Assembly: GCA_021234155.1 (NCBI GenBank)
Contig: JAJEKV010000093.1
Coordinates: 1,302,001-1,366,000, forward strand
Direction: 5' to 3'
Source of the DNA: Isoetes taiwanensis
Lineage: Eukaryota > Streptophyta > Lycopodiopsida > Isoetales > Isoetaceae
Length of the DNA stretch: 64,000 nucleotides
Below, piece after piece: positions 12,342 to 23,283 of this stretch. The notes below the pieces were generated by a model, which saw only the letters and a list, made by a program, of their open reading frames with translations, was not told the origin of the DNA and searched no databases. How positions within the stretch are numbered: the first letter of the stretch is position 1; each line of letters begins with the position of its first letter. The position numbers and the translations under genes were made by a program.

Positions 12342-14152
12342 ATGTCAGGAATGATCAGAGGGATCTTTGCATATGTGATGTTGATGAATGTTGTACATGC
12401 TCAGCTGAGGAACGGCTTCTATAGCTCCACTTGTCCAATGGCCGAGCAGGTGATCAGGCAGGCCGTATATGCCAAGTATGCGAAGAACCCCGTTGCAGGA
12501 CCAGGCACACTTCGTCTTTTCTTCCATGATTGCATGGTTCGGGTCAGTATATCTTCTCTTCAAATTTTAACTCAATTTTTACTCCTCACAGTAATTTCCA
12601 CAGCCCTCTTCTTCTTCCTCATATTCCATCAAATAGCTTGGGCAGTTACCTCCTTCACTACATAAATAGAACATCACCAATAGATGGAAATTCATTCATA
12701 TGTAATATCTAGATATAAGCAAAAATTCTTTCTGTTCAAAGGTATGAGAGCTGTATATGTATGTGTAAGAAAACTAAGGTGCCTTATGTAGGCTGCTTCC
12801 AAATTCGTCCACAGCAAATCCTTGGCTTAATTTTGCCATAACCAGACAACCAATGGCCTTTTGGACCTAAAAGCTTCAAATTCCTATCATCAAAATCTAC
12901 ATTAAAATTAGAGGTAACATCATCAGTTGCAGAATTGCTAGATCATAGTTGCATAACACGGATCATAACCATGTTTTGTATTGAAATTTCTGAATAATAA
13001 ACTCGATTTCTGGATAGCAATGTAAGATTCAAAAGCCTGCTGCTTCAGAAAGATATGTATGACAGAGATGAAATGCACTACTTAGAACTTTCGGCATCAT
13101 GCAGGGTTGCGATGGATCGGTGTTGTTGACTTCCACGACAGAAAATAAAGCAGAAAGAGATGCAGAAGAAGGCTTGTCGTTACCCGGTGATGGCTTCGAC
13201 ACTGTGATAAAGGCCAAGGCTGCCGTAGAAGAAGCCTGCCCTGGAGTTGTGTCTTGCGCTGATGTGCTCGCCATAGCCACCCGCGACCTGATAGCTTTGG
13301 TACAAACCCTAACCCTAATTCTGGAACACCATTTTTTTTTTCTTTCTTTTTTATTTTAGTCATGGGGTCACTTCTTTTTGCTTTGGGTTTACAAGATGGG
13401 TGGGCCTTCCTATGCCGTCCAAACTGGCCGCAGAGATGGCACAATTTCTCTGGCTTCTGAGGTTCCCTCTAATGTACCTACTGGCAATGCCTCTCTTACT
13501 ACACTCACTTCAATTTTTGAGCAGAAGGGCTTAAGTACATTTGACTTGGTGACTCTCTCAGGTAACATGATGCCTAATTATCTCCATCAGATCTAATCTC
13601 TATAGATCAAAAGCTCATGTTTAAGGTTTTCCAACAGCTTTGTTCAATAGAATAATGGAACATACATATAATTTATAGCAAATAAACAATCATCCCTGCA
13701 TGCAGTTAATGTCAAAAAATCTATGAACCTAACATATGCAAAGAATTTGTGGTGTTCTAGGTGCCCATTCCGTTGGTGTCGTACATTGCAATCAATTTGC
13801 AAACCGTCTTTACCCTCAAGTAGACTCCGCTTACGACCATCAATTTGCTGAAGGTCTCAAGGCTGCCTGCCCACCAAATGTCGATGATAATATCGTTATC
13901 AATTTTGATTCTACAACACCTAGAACCTTTGACAATGGTTACTTTCAAAGTCTTGCACAACACAAGGGAGTCCTCCCCTCGGATCAGGTATTGTTTGACT
14001 CTCCAACAACACGCCAAATTGTGCAATGGCATGCCTTCAGCAATATCTTCTTCACAAGGAGTTTTGTTGATTCTATAACTAAACTGGGTAATGTTGGCGT
14101 TAAAGTGGGTCAGGAAGGAGAAATCAGAAAATTTTGTGATCGTGTTAACTAG
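12342..14152 (+). CDS. Class III (secretory) plant peroxidase, intact
   Basis: Four exons at 12,342-12,542, 13,105-13,299, 13,396-13,561 and 13,761-14,152 (phases 0, 0, 1; all GT-AG) give 317 residues, normal for the family. The start at 12,342 gives a signal peptide ending VVHA before [12 protein letters not shown]; ATGs at 12,318 and 12,351 are alternatives. The distal site reads [16 protein letters not shown], with the catalytic Arg and His, but HDCMV replaces the usual HDCFV. The proximal haem ligand is in LSGAHSVG. All eight cysteines of the four conserved disulphides are present, and the C-terminus KFCDRVN is typical. The enzyme oxidises phenolic substrates with hydrogen peroxide in the apoplast; the isoform's role cannot be read from sequence. 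Confidence 0.95.
13304..13318 (+). promoter_or_regulatory. Telo-box-like motif in peroxidase intron 2
   Basis: AAACCCTAACCCTAA starts four bases after the intron 2 donor and holds two plant-telomere-type units. AAACCCTA telo-boxes are known regulatory sites near plant gene starts. Here it is intronic, so it may be chance. It is also present in copy B at about 62,938. Confidence 0.3.
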
Positions 14153-14248
14153 AATATAAGAGATAGAGATATGATATTTTGTTTTTGGTTAACCACCTAA
14201 TTTTTCAATAAGTTATCTGTTGTAGATAACGTGATGTAACTCTTGAAA

Positions 14249-14420
14249 CCTTTCGTATATAAAGTTAGATTTTCCATAATGGATGATGAGTATTGCAGCT
14301 ATATGTAAGTAACAGTGTATGTAAGTGATGATGACACCTTTCGTATATAAAGTTAGATTTTCCATAATGGATGATGAGTATTGCAGCTATATGTAAGTAA
14401 CAGTGTCTTAAGTGATGATG
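14249..14420 (+). repeat. 88-bp tandem duplication downstream of peroxidase
   Basis: The sequence starting cctttcgtatataaag at 14,249 is repeated at 14,337 with nearly full identity. It begins about 95 bases after the peroxidase stop codon. Copy B reaches the start of its second unit at the window edge (63,966-64,000). Confidence 0.85.
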
Positions 14421-14484
14421 TAAGCAATTATATGCAAGTGACAAATTTAAATTTTACACATATTTTAGGTAATGTTAATCTATG

Positions 14485-15480
14485 AGATAAGATAAGATAA
14501 GATAAGTTTTTTTATCGTCCACGAGAACCCAATCGGGTTATGGGACCAGAACAGAAAAAGAGGGCATGAGCCCCCAACAAAAAAGGCCTAAGCCTAAACA
14601 AACACGGTATCGGGACTAAGCCCCACAACAAAATACCAAAGAAATACCAAGAAGAACTAATAGGGCACTATGCATATCCCAACCGAGGGTTCTCAGGCCA
14701 CTGGCCACGAATGATAGCCATGTCCCCGATGTACCTGCTTGCCCACTTGTTACGCGGTAGGGCCTCTCGGTCTTAATGGGGAACTCCTCGAGTCGCCTAG
14801 TCGGTTGTGCAGGGGAGAGATCCTCTGAGCAGAGGAGGAAGCTAGTATTCTTCAAATGGTTTACCGTCTTGGGGCATTTGGAAATTATACAACTGTCGAG
14901 AGGTGTTGAAGTGCACAACTATATGACGAGGTCGGTCCGGTCTTTGGGCCCCAACTCGCCCGGCTATGGCGATACTAGGCTGGTGAATGTGCATGATATC
15001 TGTGAAAAAGTTTGCGGCTTGTTCAGCGTCTGAGCAAGAGTCTGTTTGAGGTAGCCCCCCCACTATGGCAGATTGAGGCCTTTATCTCACTTGAAAGCAT
15101 CTATGGATGATGGAACCTGCTCCTCACACTTTGTGAGAATCCGTATCGAACACGGAGGGTATCGTACATGGTCATTATGGTATCCTTGCATGAGCCCTGT
15201 CGAGTCATGGCATCGTGCTCATTGGCCTAGATCGATCGTGTGTTGGCCTCGTACCTTTGTGGTCTATCCGGTTCTTGTTGTGCTTGAGTGCCTGTTGCAA
15301 TTGCAGAGTAAAGTGTAACAAGTATCTTATAGAATACCTGGACCTCTATAAGATATAACGTATCTTGAATATGCATCTTGCCCCACATATCGAGCAAAGT
15401 GGCATCTGCTTTGGAACAACCGATCAAAGACCTCGTCTTTGAAGATCGCAATTGATGCCACAATTCCATTACCCCAGTCT
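14485..15480 (-). mobile_element. Probable LINE-type retroelement remnant
   Basis: A (GATAA)4 microsatellite at 14,485-14,505 followed by a T-tract (14,507-14,513) is what the 3' end of a minus-strand LINE insertion looks like. To its right the base composition changes, and a minus-strand frame at 14,842-15,063 holds GRVGAQRPDRPRHIVVHF. That stretch resembles the RNA-binding region of L1-type first ORFs, but the likeness is short. The frame at 15,227-15,469 is not recognised. This is a tentative call. Confidence 0.35.
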
Positions 15481-16940
15481 TTGCATGAAATCATGCTTGA
15501 TTTGAATCTGTCTTGGGAGCTATTATTATTATTACGGCCTCGTCATGACATAGGTTACTGGCCACAGGGTTGGTCTTTGTGTATCTTTGCGTGTGTTGGG
15601 TTGGTTGCGAGAAGCTAAAGCCACCGGTGGAGTTATTTCTTTTTTGTATATGGGGCTGTAAAACTCAAAGCCTTATGCTTTTATGCGAGAAAACCAATGC
15701 TAGAGGCGGTGACCTATTGAACAAAGCGGGACATAAAGCTGTCAAAACTCAAAGCTCTATGCTAGAAAGCATAAATCATAAGCGAAAAGGAGTAGTTAAG
15801 CGATAAGTCAACCCAATAAATGAAAGTGAAAGAAAATATTCATGACTACGATAAGTTTATTGTCAAAAATAAGTGATAATAGCGAAAAAGGTACCCTATG
15901 ATTTACTTTTTTTTCTGTATTTTGATTTACGGGTAATTTACACGGGTTTCCCTATTCAGCGGTAGCCTTAATGAAAGCTATGCGACTGCGGAAGCATGGA
16001 GATTTTTCTGTTCTTGGCTATGGCTATGGCATTGCCCACCTCCTATCTGCTTTGGAATCATACGCCAGCGGCTTCGCCATAAGCGAAAACGAGCTCGGAT
16101 AAGCCATTTTGGTATTGGCGAAAATCTTGTATCTGAGGCAAAATCTCGAGAAAATGCAATGTGTCTGACTATCGCATGATGCTAATGGGTGATGAGCGGA
16201 AGAAGGGTGTGAAGGAGATCAGTTAATGAAGCGAGCTTGCTTGCACGGATTAGAAGAAATCATGGACGATAGATTGAGAGAAATCAGAAATCATGGGCGA
16301 GATTGGGCAAATATCGAAATCATGGGCGATAGATTGAGAGAAGATGATGCGCCAATGAGAATCACGATATCGACCCCCCATCAACATTGCACTACACTTC
16401 ACACAAGAAGATCGCCAGAGGCGAAAATCTTCTTTGCTTTTGTTTCTAAAGATGGCAAAAATATTATTTGCTTTTGTTTCTAAAGATGGCCATTGCTGCA
16501 GACAAACCTCCTGAAGGCCAAGACCTCCGCCAGAATTTGCAAACACATAGCGATCGCCACTCTGTAAACCTCCGCCGGAATGCTTACTCTGTTTTTAGAA
16601 CAATCTTGCTGACATGGAGAATATACCACATGTCCAAAAATCATAAGGTACATGTGGCTTACGTTTTGTAACATGCCACCAATCGGTGGTTACCCGGTGG
16701 AAGCGGTGGCGGCACCACTCGGCGGCTCCGCTCGCTCATAAAACTTTCCGGCCAATTTTCATTTGGAAACCATCTCTTAATTGTACGTTTCTAAATACAT
16801 AAAAGGCTAGTTTATTTGGTTTATTTGATTCCATATGCGACTCCTCCAATATAATAGGTTGGTTATATAAAGGGATTACCTAATGCAAAGGTTATCAGCG
16901 ATGGTCCAAGAGAAGCAATCTTATCTCTAACATATAATTA
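15480..16940. other. Intergenic, short local repeats only
   Basis: No gene is recognised. A motif like gaaatcatgggcgatagat is repeated three times between 16,254 and 16,340. A 29-base direct repeat containing gcttttgtttctaaagatgg occurs at about 16,434 and 16,470. Confidence 0.5.
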
Positions 16941-16954
16941 TAATAGGGTAGATT

Positions 16955-17106
16955 CTAGAATGTTCTATAATTAAACATTAAAGTGCAGATATTTCAATGA
17001 ATGCGTCCACGCGAAGGTACTAGAAGGTTCCATGGCGTTTACGGAAAGTAGAGGAAGGAAGGTGACTTCTCGAATGGTGTAGATAGGTCTTTGTCTTGGT
17101 ATAAAG
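16955..17106 (+). promoter_or_regulatory. Cluster of heat-shock-element-like dyads before a TATA box
   Basis: Three HSE-type dyads lie in about 120 bases: GAAtgTTC (16,958-16,965), GAAggTTC (17,023-17,030) and TTCtcGAA (17,067-17,074). TATAAAG follows at 17,100-17,106. Facing nGAAn units are the binding sites of heat-shock factors. No gene is recognised directly downstream, so it may be a promoter of an unseen gene or part of a degraded LTR, since some Copia LTRs carry HSEs. Confidence 0.4.
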
Positions 17107-19754
17107 GGGAGGAGGAGGTGGTGAGCCCAAGCCATAGCGGTTGTCTGGCCGGTTGTCTGTGGATTTGTTTGTGGAAGATACAAGCTATGTTGTGTTAAAT
17201 CAAGGTTTTGTTTCGGACTTGTGAGGCTGTCTTTGGATTTTAAAGGCTTGCATTTCAAACTTCGAGGCGGAGTCAAGCGGGGTTAGTGAAGGAACAAAAA
17301 TTATGGAGGTTCTGATTGTAGATCGATGTTTTATCGTCTCCTTTTTTCCCTCGTTTCCACCAGTTTGATTACATTTTTTATTCAATAAGCTCGCATAAAT
17401 CATGCGAAACACTCCATTTTCTGACTGAAACAAAACAGAAAATGATGGCCGTCTGCGCAAATAGCACACAAACAACACCAACAAGTTTACTAACTTGGGG
17501 ACCGAAGAAAGTGGGAAACGGACGGCCACGATAAACCAAAGCTAAGAAGCCTTTTCAACTAGAATCGATCACTGTTACTTATGTATGAATTAAAGTTTCT
17601 CTCAACAGAATATCTTTTATAAAAACCACGATTCTGAGTGAATTCAAAAAGGATTTTGTCACAGCTATAGCTCTACGGCTGTTTTTACACAGACTGTGAT
17701 GGTTGAGGGATTTGTTTTCAGTCAAATTTCTTGATGAAGCTGCCAAACTCTTCAATTTCTCACAGAAATGGGTCGCCAATCTAAGCTTCCCTTATCTGAT
17801 CAAATTTTAAGAGATCCAAGAGAGCCACCGTTAGACCCAAAATCTCTATTCAGCTTAGCTCTCATTTTTATGACTTGGGGATTAGGCATCATGCATTTCT
17901 CCCGCACAAATTTGCATCAACAGGGACCTAATAAAACCTCGATTCGAATGTTTTTGGTGCACAAATCTACGGGTCATGATCACCGATTAAGCCCATACGT
18001 AAGGGATTTCAATCTCTAGAAACGGTAGTTTCGCCTTGCGCTACGGAAAAAAATTCGAACTATGATTTTTCAAAGCCACTCGAACAAAAGACCTCTCGGT
18101 GACCAATTATCCACGGACACAAACCACGGTCCGGTTAACAAAAGATAAATACACATACCTTCGAGCAACAAGAACTACGGCACTTTAACCTCTAGAGCCC
18201 ACTTTTGATCTAAAGCACTATCGAGGAAAATCATCTCGTGTGCATTTTATCAATTATTAATTTATGCGGTCGTAATTTGGTGAAATGGCCGGTGCGTGCT
18301 AGCAAGCTGTCATATTGGTATGCTACGATTCAATCAATCATTGCGGAAGTTGGGCCGGGTTGCATTCTCTTGAATAGTTGCCCTTTTATGATTGGCGGTG
18401 TTGGATGCCATGGTGAAGGATACTTGCATCTCGTTAGATTATGTTGTGATCAACAAAATAGAGAAGGGTAGGCATATAAAAATTCAATCATTTTGAACAT
18501 ATGGAAGCTATAGCACTACTTTATACTAGTCTTGGTATAATGACATGGATGTTAAAACAAGTTGCTCTTTTAGGTGTTTCAAATATCTACAACAAGTAAA
18601 GCAAGAGTTTTACATGGTCAAGGGCAAAATTTGGAGCATATATTGCGGGTAATCTATCTTCTTTTCAAATTGGTTATTAATTCTGGTGGTACGGCAAAGG
18701 CGCAAAAGCTGGCATTATTGTGCATGAACATTCATGGGTAGGTGGTGGATTAATAAGCACGGATGGTAGATAACATAGATTATCGACCAAGACAATAATA
18801 TGGTGATTTTTCTCTAGAAAAGTTTTAACTTGTGTTAAATTGCATGTAATGGATGGAAGAACAAATTACTAATGCGGGTGTACGGTACCAATGGTTGAGT
18901 AGTGAATTTTGTATCAAAATTTTGTAGTGTATATAATTTTTGTTTCTGTGCTCTAGATCACAGATGATAAAATGACTAGTGCTAAGCATGGCCTCATTCA
19001 AAAGATAAAGATGGTGTTTCATCAAAGCTTTCCAGTTGGGCTTATGAGACTCAGCATACGGTGATGTGGATATTAAGAAAAATGATTCTAACTTTTAAAC
19101 ATGTTTCATAAAATGATTCTACTTTTAAACATGTTTCATATTAAATTACAATGTAGCATGGTGATGTTAACATAAGTACTAGTAAATAAGACAACCAAAT
19201 TGCTTTTTGTAGTTTTAAAATGACAAAGATGTCGTTTATTCATCAAATTTAAAAATTGCATTCCCAAGTATAGGTTATGTAACCAAATGAAATTATTTTC
19301 ACCTAAAAAATTCACAAATTATGTTTTTGGCTTGCCCCTAAGGGGGCAACTCCTCACTCATGCCATGGAATGTTACCATGGAATTTTGCCATAAAACAAT
19401 TGCACATTAAGCATAGAACTTTCAATAAAGGTTGTATAAAATCTTTACATAAAATTTTTTCGCACATCATCTACTTGAGGAAGAATATTTTTACATGTTT
19501 GAAAAACCAGCTAATAATGTAAATCATAACAGGCTACACGAATAAGCAAAGACAAAAGATTGCTATTCGCCTGAATGTAACACTTTGCTAAACAAAAATC
19601 GTCCTAGATTCATTATAACCTACTTCACTTTCCTTGCCTTATAAGGCAATTTCATTCAACCATGTATGCACTTTTTCCCACAACTTCAAACTCTTAGGCA
19701 GCGCTTGGACATCAAACATACTTCTCAAAAACAATTGAAAAAAAAACAAATGCA
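17107..19754. other. Intergenic, no recognised gene
   Basis: Open frames of 60-110 codons occur on both strands without a recognisable domain. The longest readable plus-strand one is 17,768-18,019 (83 residues, starting MGRQSKLPLSDQ), with a hydrophobic middle and no known family. At about 19,080-19,140 a 30-base sequence (aaaatgattcta, then acttttaaacatgtttcata) is duplicated in tandem. The right half is AT-rich. Confidence 0.4.
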
Positions 19755-19775
19755 CGCGGCGGCCAAGCCGCCGCG
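19755..19775. terminator. Perfect GC hairpin just beyond the RAD21 gene
   Basis: CGCGGCGGC, a CAA loop and GCCGCCGCG form a perfect 9-bp GC-only stem in otherwise AT-rich DNA, about 140 bases past the stop codon of the minus-strand RAD21 gene. It would lie in or near that gene's 3' UTR. A role in 3'-end formation or RNA stability is only a guess. Confidence 0.3.
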
Positions 19776-19913
19776 ACAAACTTAGGTTTCTAGAGGCATA
19801 TTCCTTTGAACATCAACAAACATACACAAATTTGAAGTTGTACACAACGAACAAAATCGTAAGGCAATAATAATTTACATACATATACACATGACACTTG
19901 ATTGAGCCAATGC

Positions 19914-22900
19914 TCAAAATATTGCCTTCAAGAGCTCAGGTTGAGGGCTTATACAAATGTCCCCATATGGCCGCTCCTGAATCGTCTCAATATATCCGTT
20001 TGTCTGTAAAACCTTTAGAATAAGAATGCATGTCAGCACGTAGGGTACAATATGGGATCATAAGATACAAAACAGTTTAGCGACCATTACCAAAGTTTCA
20101 AAGAACATGTTAGCTGCTTCTTTCCTCGACTTCCCTTTGAGCACAGACATGAGAGATATTGAAGGTTCTGTTTCATGCACTGCTGCAGTCTGAAAGGCTT
20201 GCTGGAAAAATTTAGCTGTTGCTCTGTTCAACCCACACCCAGCTTAGCCTCTACTTAGGGGCCCTTTTGCATAAAACAGCTAGCATACCTTGTACGCCCA
20301 GACCAATCGCTAGTTTCTCCACTTGATCCTCCTAATGTCATCTTGTCACCATATTCTTCTAGTAGAAAACCTAGATTTGGCAAATCAAACTTCAAAGAGA
20401 AGTACATACAAGGGGTTGCCTTGAATAGATTTAGCAAATCAAATTTTCAAAAAAAGTATGCCTTAAAACATTCAACAAATGGAACATGCCATATACCTGT
20501 GTCAACATAAACTCGTAGAAGTTGTGGCCTAAGGAAGCGAAACCAAAATTAGACATAAACAAAGTATAGATAAACTTAACCAGATCTCACTTTATCTGAT
20601 TCCCCATGTTCACATATTTGCTTATCCCGAAACTCTAAGGGGCTTAGATCTTGCAGAAGCTTGCTTCTCATTTCTCTTCCATGCATATCCATGCCTTCAA
20701 CTGAGTACTGATCCTGCAAAACCTTGCTTCTCATTTCTCTCTGATGCATCACCATGTGTTCACTTGCGTATCGATCTTCCAAATACTTGCTTCTCATTTC
20801 CCTTCCATGCATATCTATATCCTCAAACAGTTCAACGCTACTTTCTTCCAGAACTTTTCTCCTTGCTTCTTTCTTCTCTTCAGTACCATCTTCATCTTCT
20901 TCGCGCTCTCTCTTCTTTGTCTTTTTTGACAAGTCTTCTTCTGTAGAATAGATGTTTCAATTGTCACAAAAACAATTTCTTTATAAGGCTCTTATTACAT
21001 TGTGACTTTCAGTATGTGACATGTACCATCCTCTTCTGTATGTCGTGTTTTTGTCTCTTCTTCTATAATTACTTCCATTTCTTGTATCTGCTTCCCAGCT
21101 CTGCCGGATTCAACCACTTCCATTTCTTCTATCTGCTGTCCAACTTTTCCAGGCTCAGGTGGTAAAACTTGGTGCATTTTAGAAATAGATGGAAGCTTCA
21201 AGACACGTTCGTATAGCTCCTGCAGATCTGGGCATAGTCCTGTACAACAAACAACATTGTGTTCATCATATGCTCCAACTAATCAACATGGCCAAGCAAG
21301 ATCCAACTTGATTCAAATTATGCTATTGCAATGGAACAAAAATTTGCTTAAACTAAAACAAGACTCTTCAAAACAAAAATGTATCTATGAAGAAATTTAC
21401 CAGGTATAGATGGTGCAGTTAATATTGTTTTCCTTGATGCCATGTTACAAGAACGAGTCACAATCTTATGACGACCATGTTGAATATCATCTGTTTCGAA
21501 GAGGTGTTTCTTCATAATTCTGCTCAAAGAAGTAAATTTATTTCTAACCTCTAATCACTAAAAATTTAGGAAAACATTAAAGCCTTTAATAAAATTCTAA
21601 GAAAAAAGGAGGGAAAAAAAGCATACTCGCTTGAAAGCTTGGTATCAGAATCAAAACACAGTTTCCTCTTTCTCCGTTGTTTGGCTTTACGACCTTTATC
21701 TAGTAGGTCTTCAGCAGGGGTTGGTGCCACTACTAAATCCGGAGTACGAGCTCCTATATTTTCCCTAAAATTAGAGAATGGAAGCACCAGCAAAAATCAG
21801 AAGATTGACATCTCACTTACCTAAGGCATCACTACCGCCAGGTACATTAAGTGAGAAAGGACTTGCAGCGGCCTTGGACAGTGGTGTTTGGAAGACTGGG
21901 CTAATGTTGCCATCCTCTTTTCATATCACTCTCAAATTCCCTACCAAGATGACCCCAGTACCTTTTTGCAAGCTGAAATCATCATCGGGTGGCTTAAGAT
22001 GATCACCTTCTGAAATGGGAACATCAACATGGCCCCATAACATTTTTCGATGTCTGGAAATTCTTCCAACGGTGATTTCTTTTGAGCATCCTTGGTAATT
22101 GCTTCCTGATCTTTATAGGTGGACGCCATAACTTGATCAATGTCCATATCAATAGACATTGGAGGAAGAACACTACACAATTGGATAAAGGATCAGATGG
22201 TTCATAAATTTTTGTTAAAAAAGAACTAGCATATAGCACAAAACTTCGCTCACTCTTCTTCCAACTGCATTGAGGATGAAATGGAAAACTTAGTAGCTGA
22301 TACTCCCACTTCTCCCTGAAAATTTAAATCAAGTGGTAAAAGAAATATCAGACCTCGTTGACTTCCTAGAATGAAAATTTTACCGAATCTTTCTACTCTG
22401 TAATCTAATGTACCTCAACGATGTCAAACGAAAAACATGGAATACCACCAACAGGGAAATCTTTCTGCAAGCATGATGAAAAGAATGCAAGTAAGTTATA
22501 GCTTTTACAACTTCAAGAAAAACCAAGTGTAGTTACCATCAAACTAAATAATATGCCATCATTGTAATCTGTTTTGTCTTGTAACGTTATTTGGTCCCGT
22601 GTTGTTACATGATTATCTGCAACACTGCATGGACAGTCTTGTTATATGCAAGCAAGACGTTCTTATACAAAAGACATCATTATAACTGCATATCCAAAAC
22701 AGTTTTACCAATACCTAACTTACTCTGTGAGATATAGCGATGCTTGCGTGTCTGGAAAGAGCTCAAGCTCATAGAAATCAAATTCCTCAGGTACAGTAAC
22801 TGCATTGAATGGTGCCTTGGCAGCCCCTGGTGGAAGATCTACACTGCCCACGTACTGCACCTTTTGAGCTTAAGAAGCGCATCAGTACAATCATCGTATA

Positions 22901-23283
22901 GATAATTCACTTTCCGGGAATAAATCCTCACGACTCAAGCAATAGATGACCAGAAAGCCTGAGGGCAATTGGTACTTCGGTGTGCAAAATTTTGTCTACA
23001 AAACAATTCATAAACTAAAATTGTTACTTACAGAAAAATTGTTTGTACACAAAACAAAAGAACTGATAAATTAATGGCTTCCGCTTCAAACAACAGAATT
23101 ACCATCAACAAAATTACCCAAAATTACTCAAAACAAAAGGCTGTGGATGCATTGCGTACCAACAGAAGCTTCAATATTTACTCAACAATTTGATTCTTGC
23201 GCAGCCTACTTTTCCAAATGGGCGGCAATCCATACTGTCCCAAAGAGGACCTTTTTAGACAATATGTACTGGGGGTAAAACAT
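19914..23283 (-). CDS. RAD21: RAD21/SCC1-type cohesin kleisin (plant SYN family)
   Basis: I place 14 exons: 23,283-23,160; 22,995-22,724; 22,616-22,537; 22,464-22,414; 22,315-22,254; 22,172-21,821; 21,764-21,627; 21,519-21,401; 21,239-21,027; 20,940-20,591; 20,528-20,497; 20,389-20,289; 20,223-20,091; 20,012-19,914 (about 708 codons; RAD21-like proteins are roughly 600-1,050). The SMC3-binding N-terminus shows GTVWIAAHLEK, VPIALRLSGHLLL, RKVNYLYDDCTDALLKLK and VDLPPGAAKAPF. Next come DQITLQD and TPDLVVAPTPAED with a basic RRKRKLCFD. The SMC1-binding winged helix shows GKSRKEAANMFFETLV and GYIETIQERPYGDI. It closes the cohesin ring around sister chromatids in the nucleus. Mitotic RAD21 fits better than meiotic REC8. 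Small indels break exons 1, 2 and 6 as read; splice sites and most of the protein are intact. Confidence 0.9.
20625..20830 (-). repeat. Three 21-residue repeats inside RAD21 exon 10
   Basis: The sequence encoding REMRSK occurs three times with an exact 63-base period (about 20,661, 20,724 and 20,787). The unit is roughly MHgREMRSKxLqDxYxxExMD. It is charged and probably helical, and sits in the variable linker between the conserved ends of the kleisin. It follows the KKREREEDEDG basic/acidic stretch. I know of no such repeat in characterised plant RAD21 proteins. Confidence 0.8.

Larger units (their letters stand above)
1..14372 (+). repeat. Large direct segmental duplication, copy A
   Basis: Positions 1-14,372 match 49,651-64,000 in the same orientation almost base for base, with every internal element in the same order. 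Most differences are indels of 1-3 bases at CTG/CAG sites and homopolymers. A few larger ones exist: 11 bases at about 1,194 and 14 bases at about 1,709 are present only here, and 10 bases are missing here at about 12,093. The left edge is the window edge, so the true start is unknown. It may be a real tandem or segmental duplication, or two haplotypes placed in series by the assembler; the sequence alone does not decide. Confidence 0.95.

Noticed and set aside
13304..13318. A telomere or fused chromosome end
   Set aside because: Only two CCCTAA units are present, inside an intron of a gene; this is far too short for an interstitial telomere.
19914..23283. Assignment to meiotic REC8
   Set aside because: The N-terminal blocks (VWIAAHLEK, RKVNYLYDDC, VDLPPGAA) match mitotic RAD21-type plant kleisins better than REC8, which diverges at these places.
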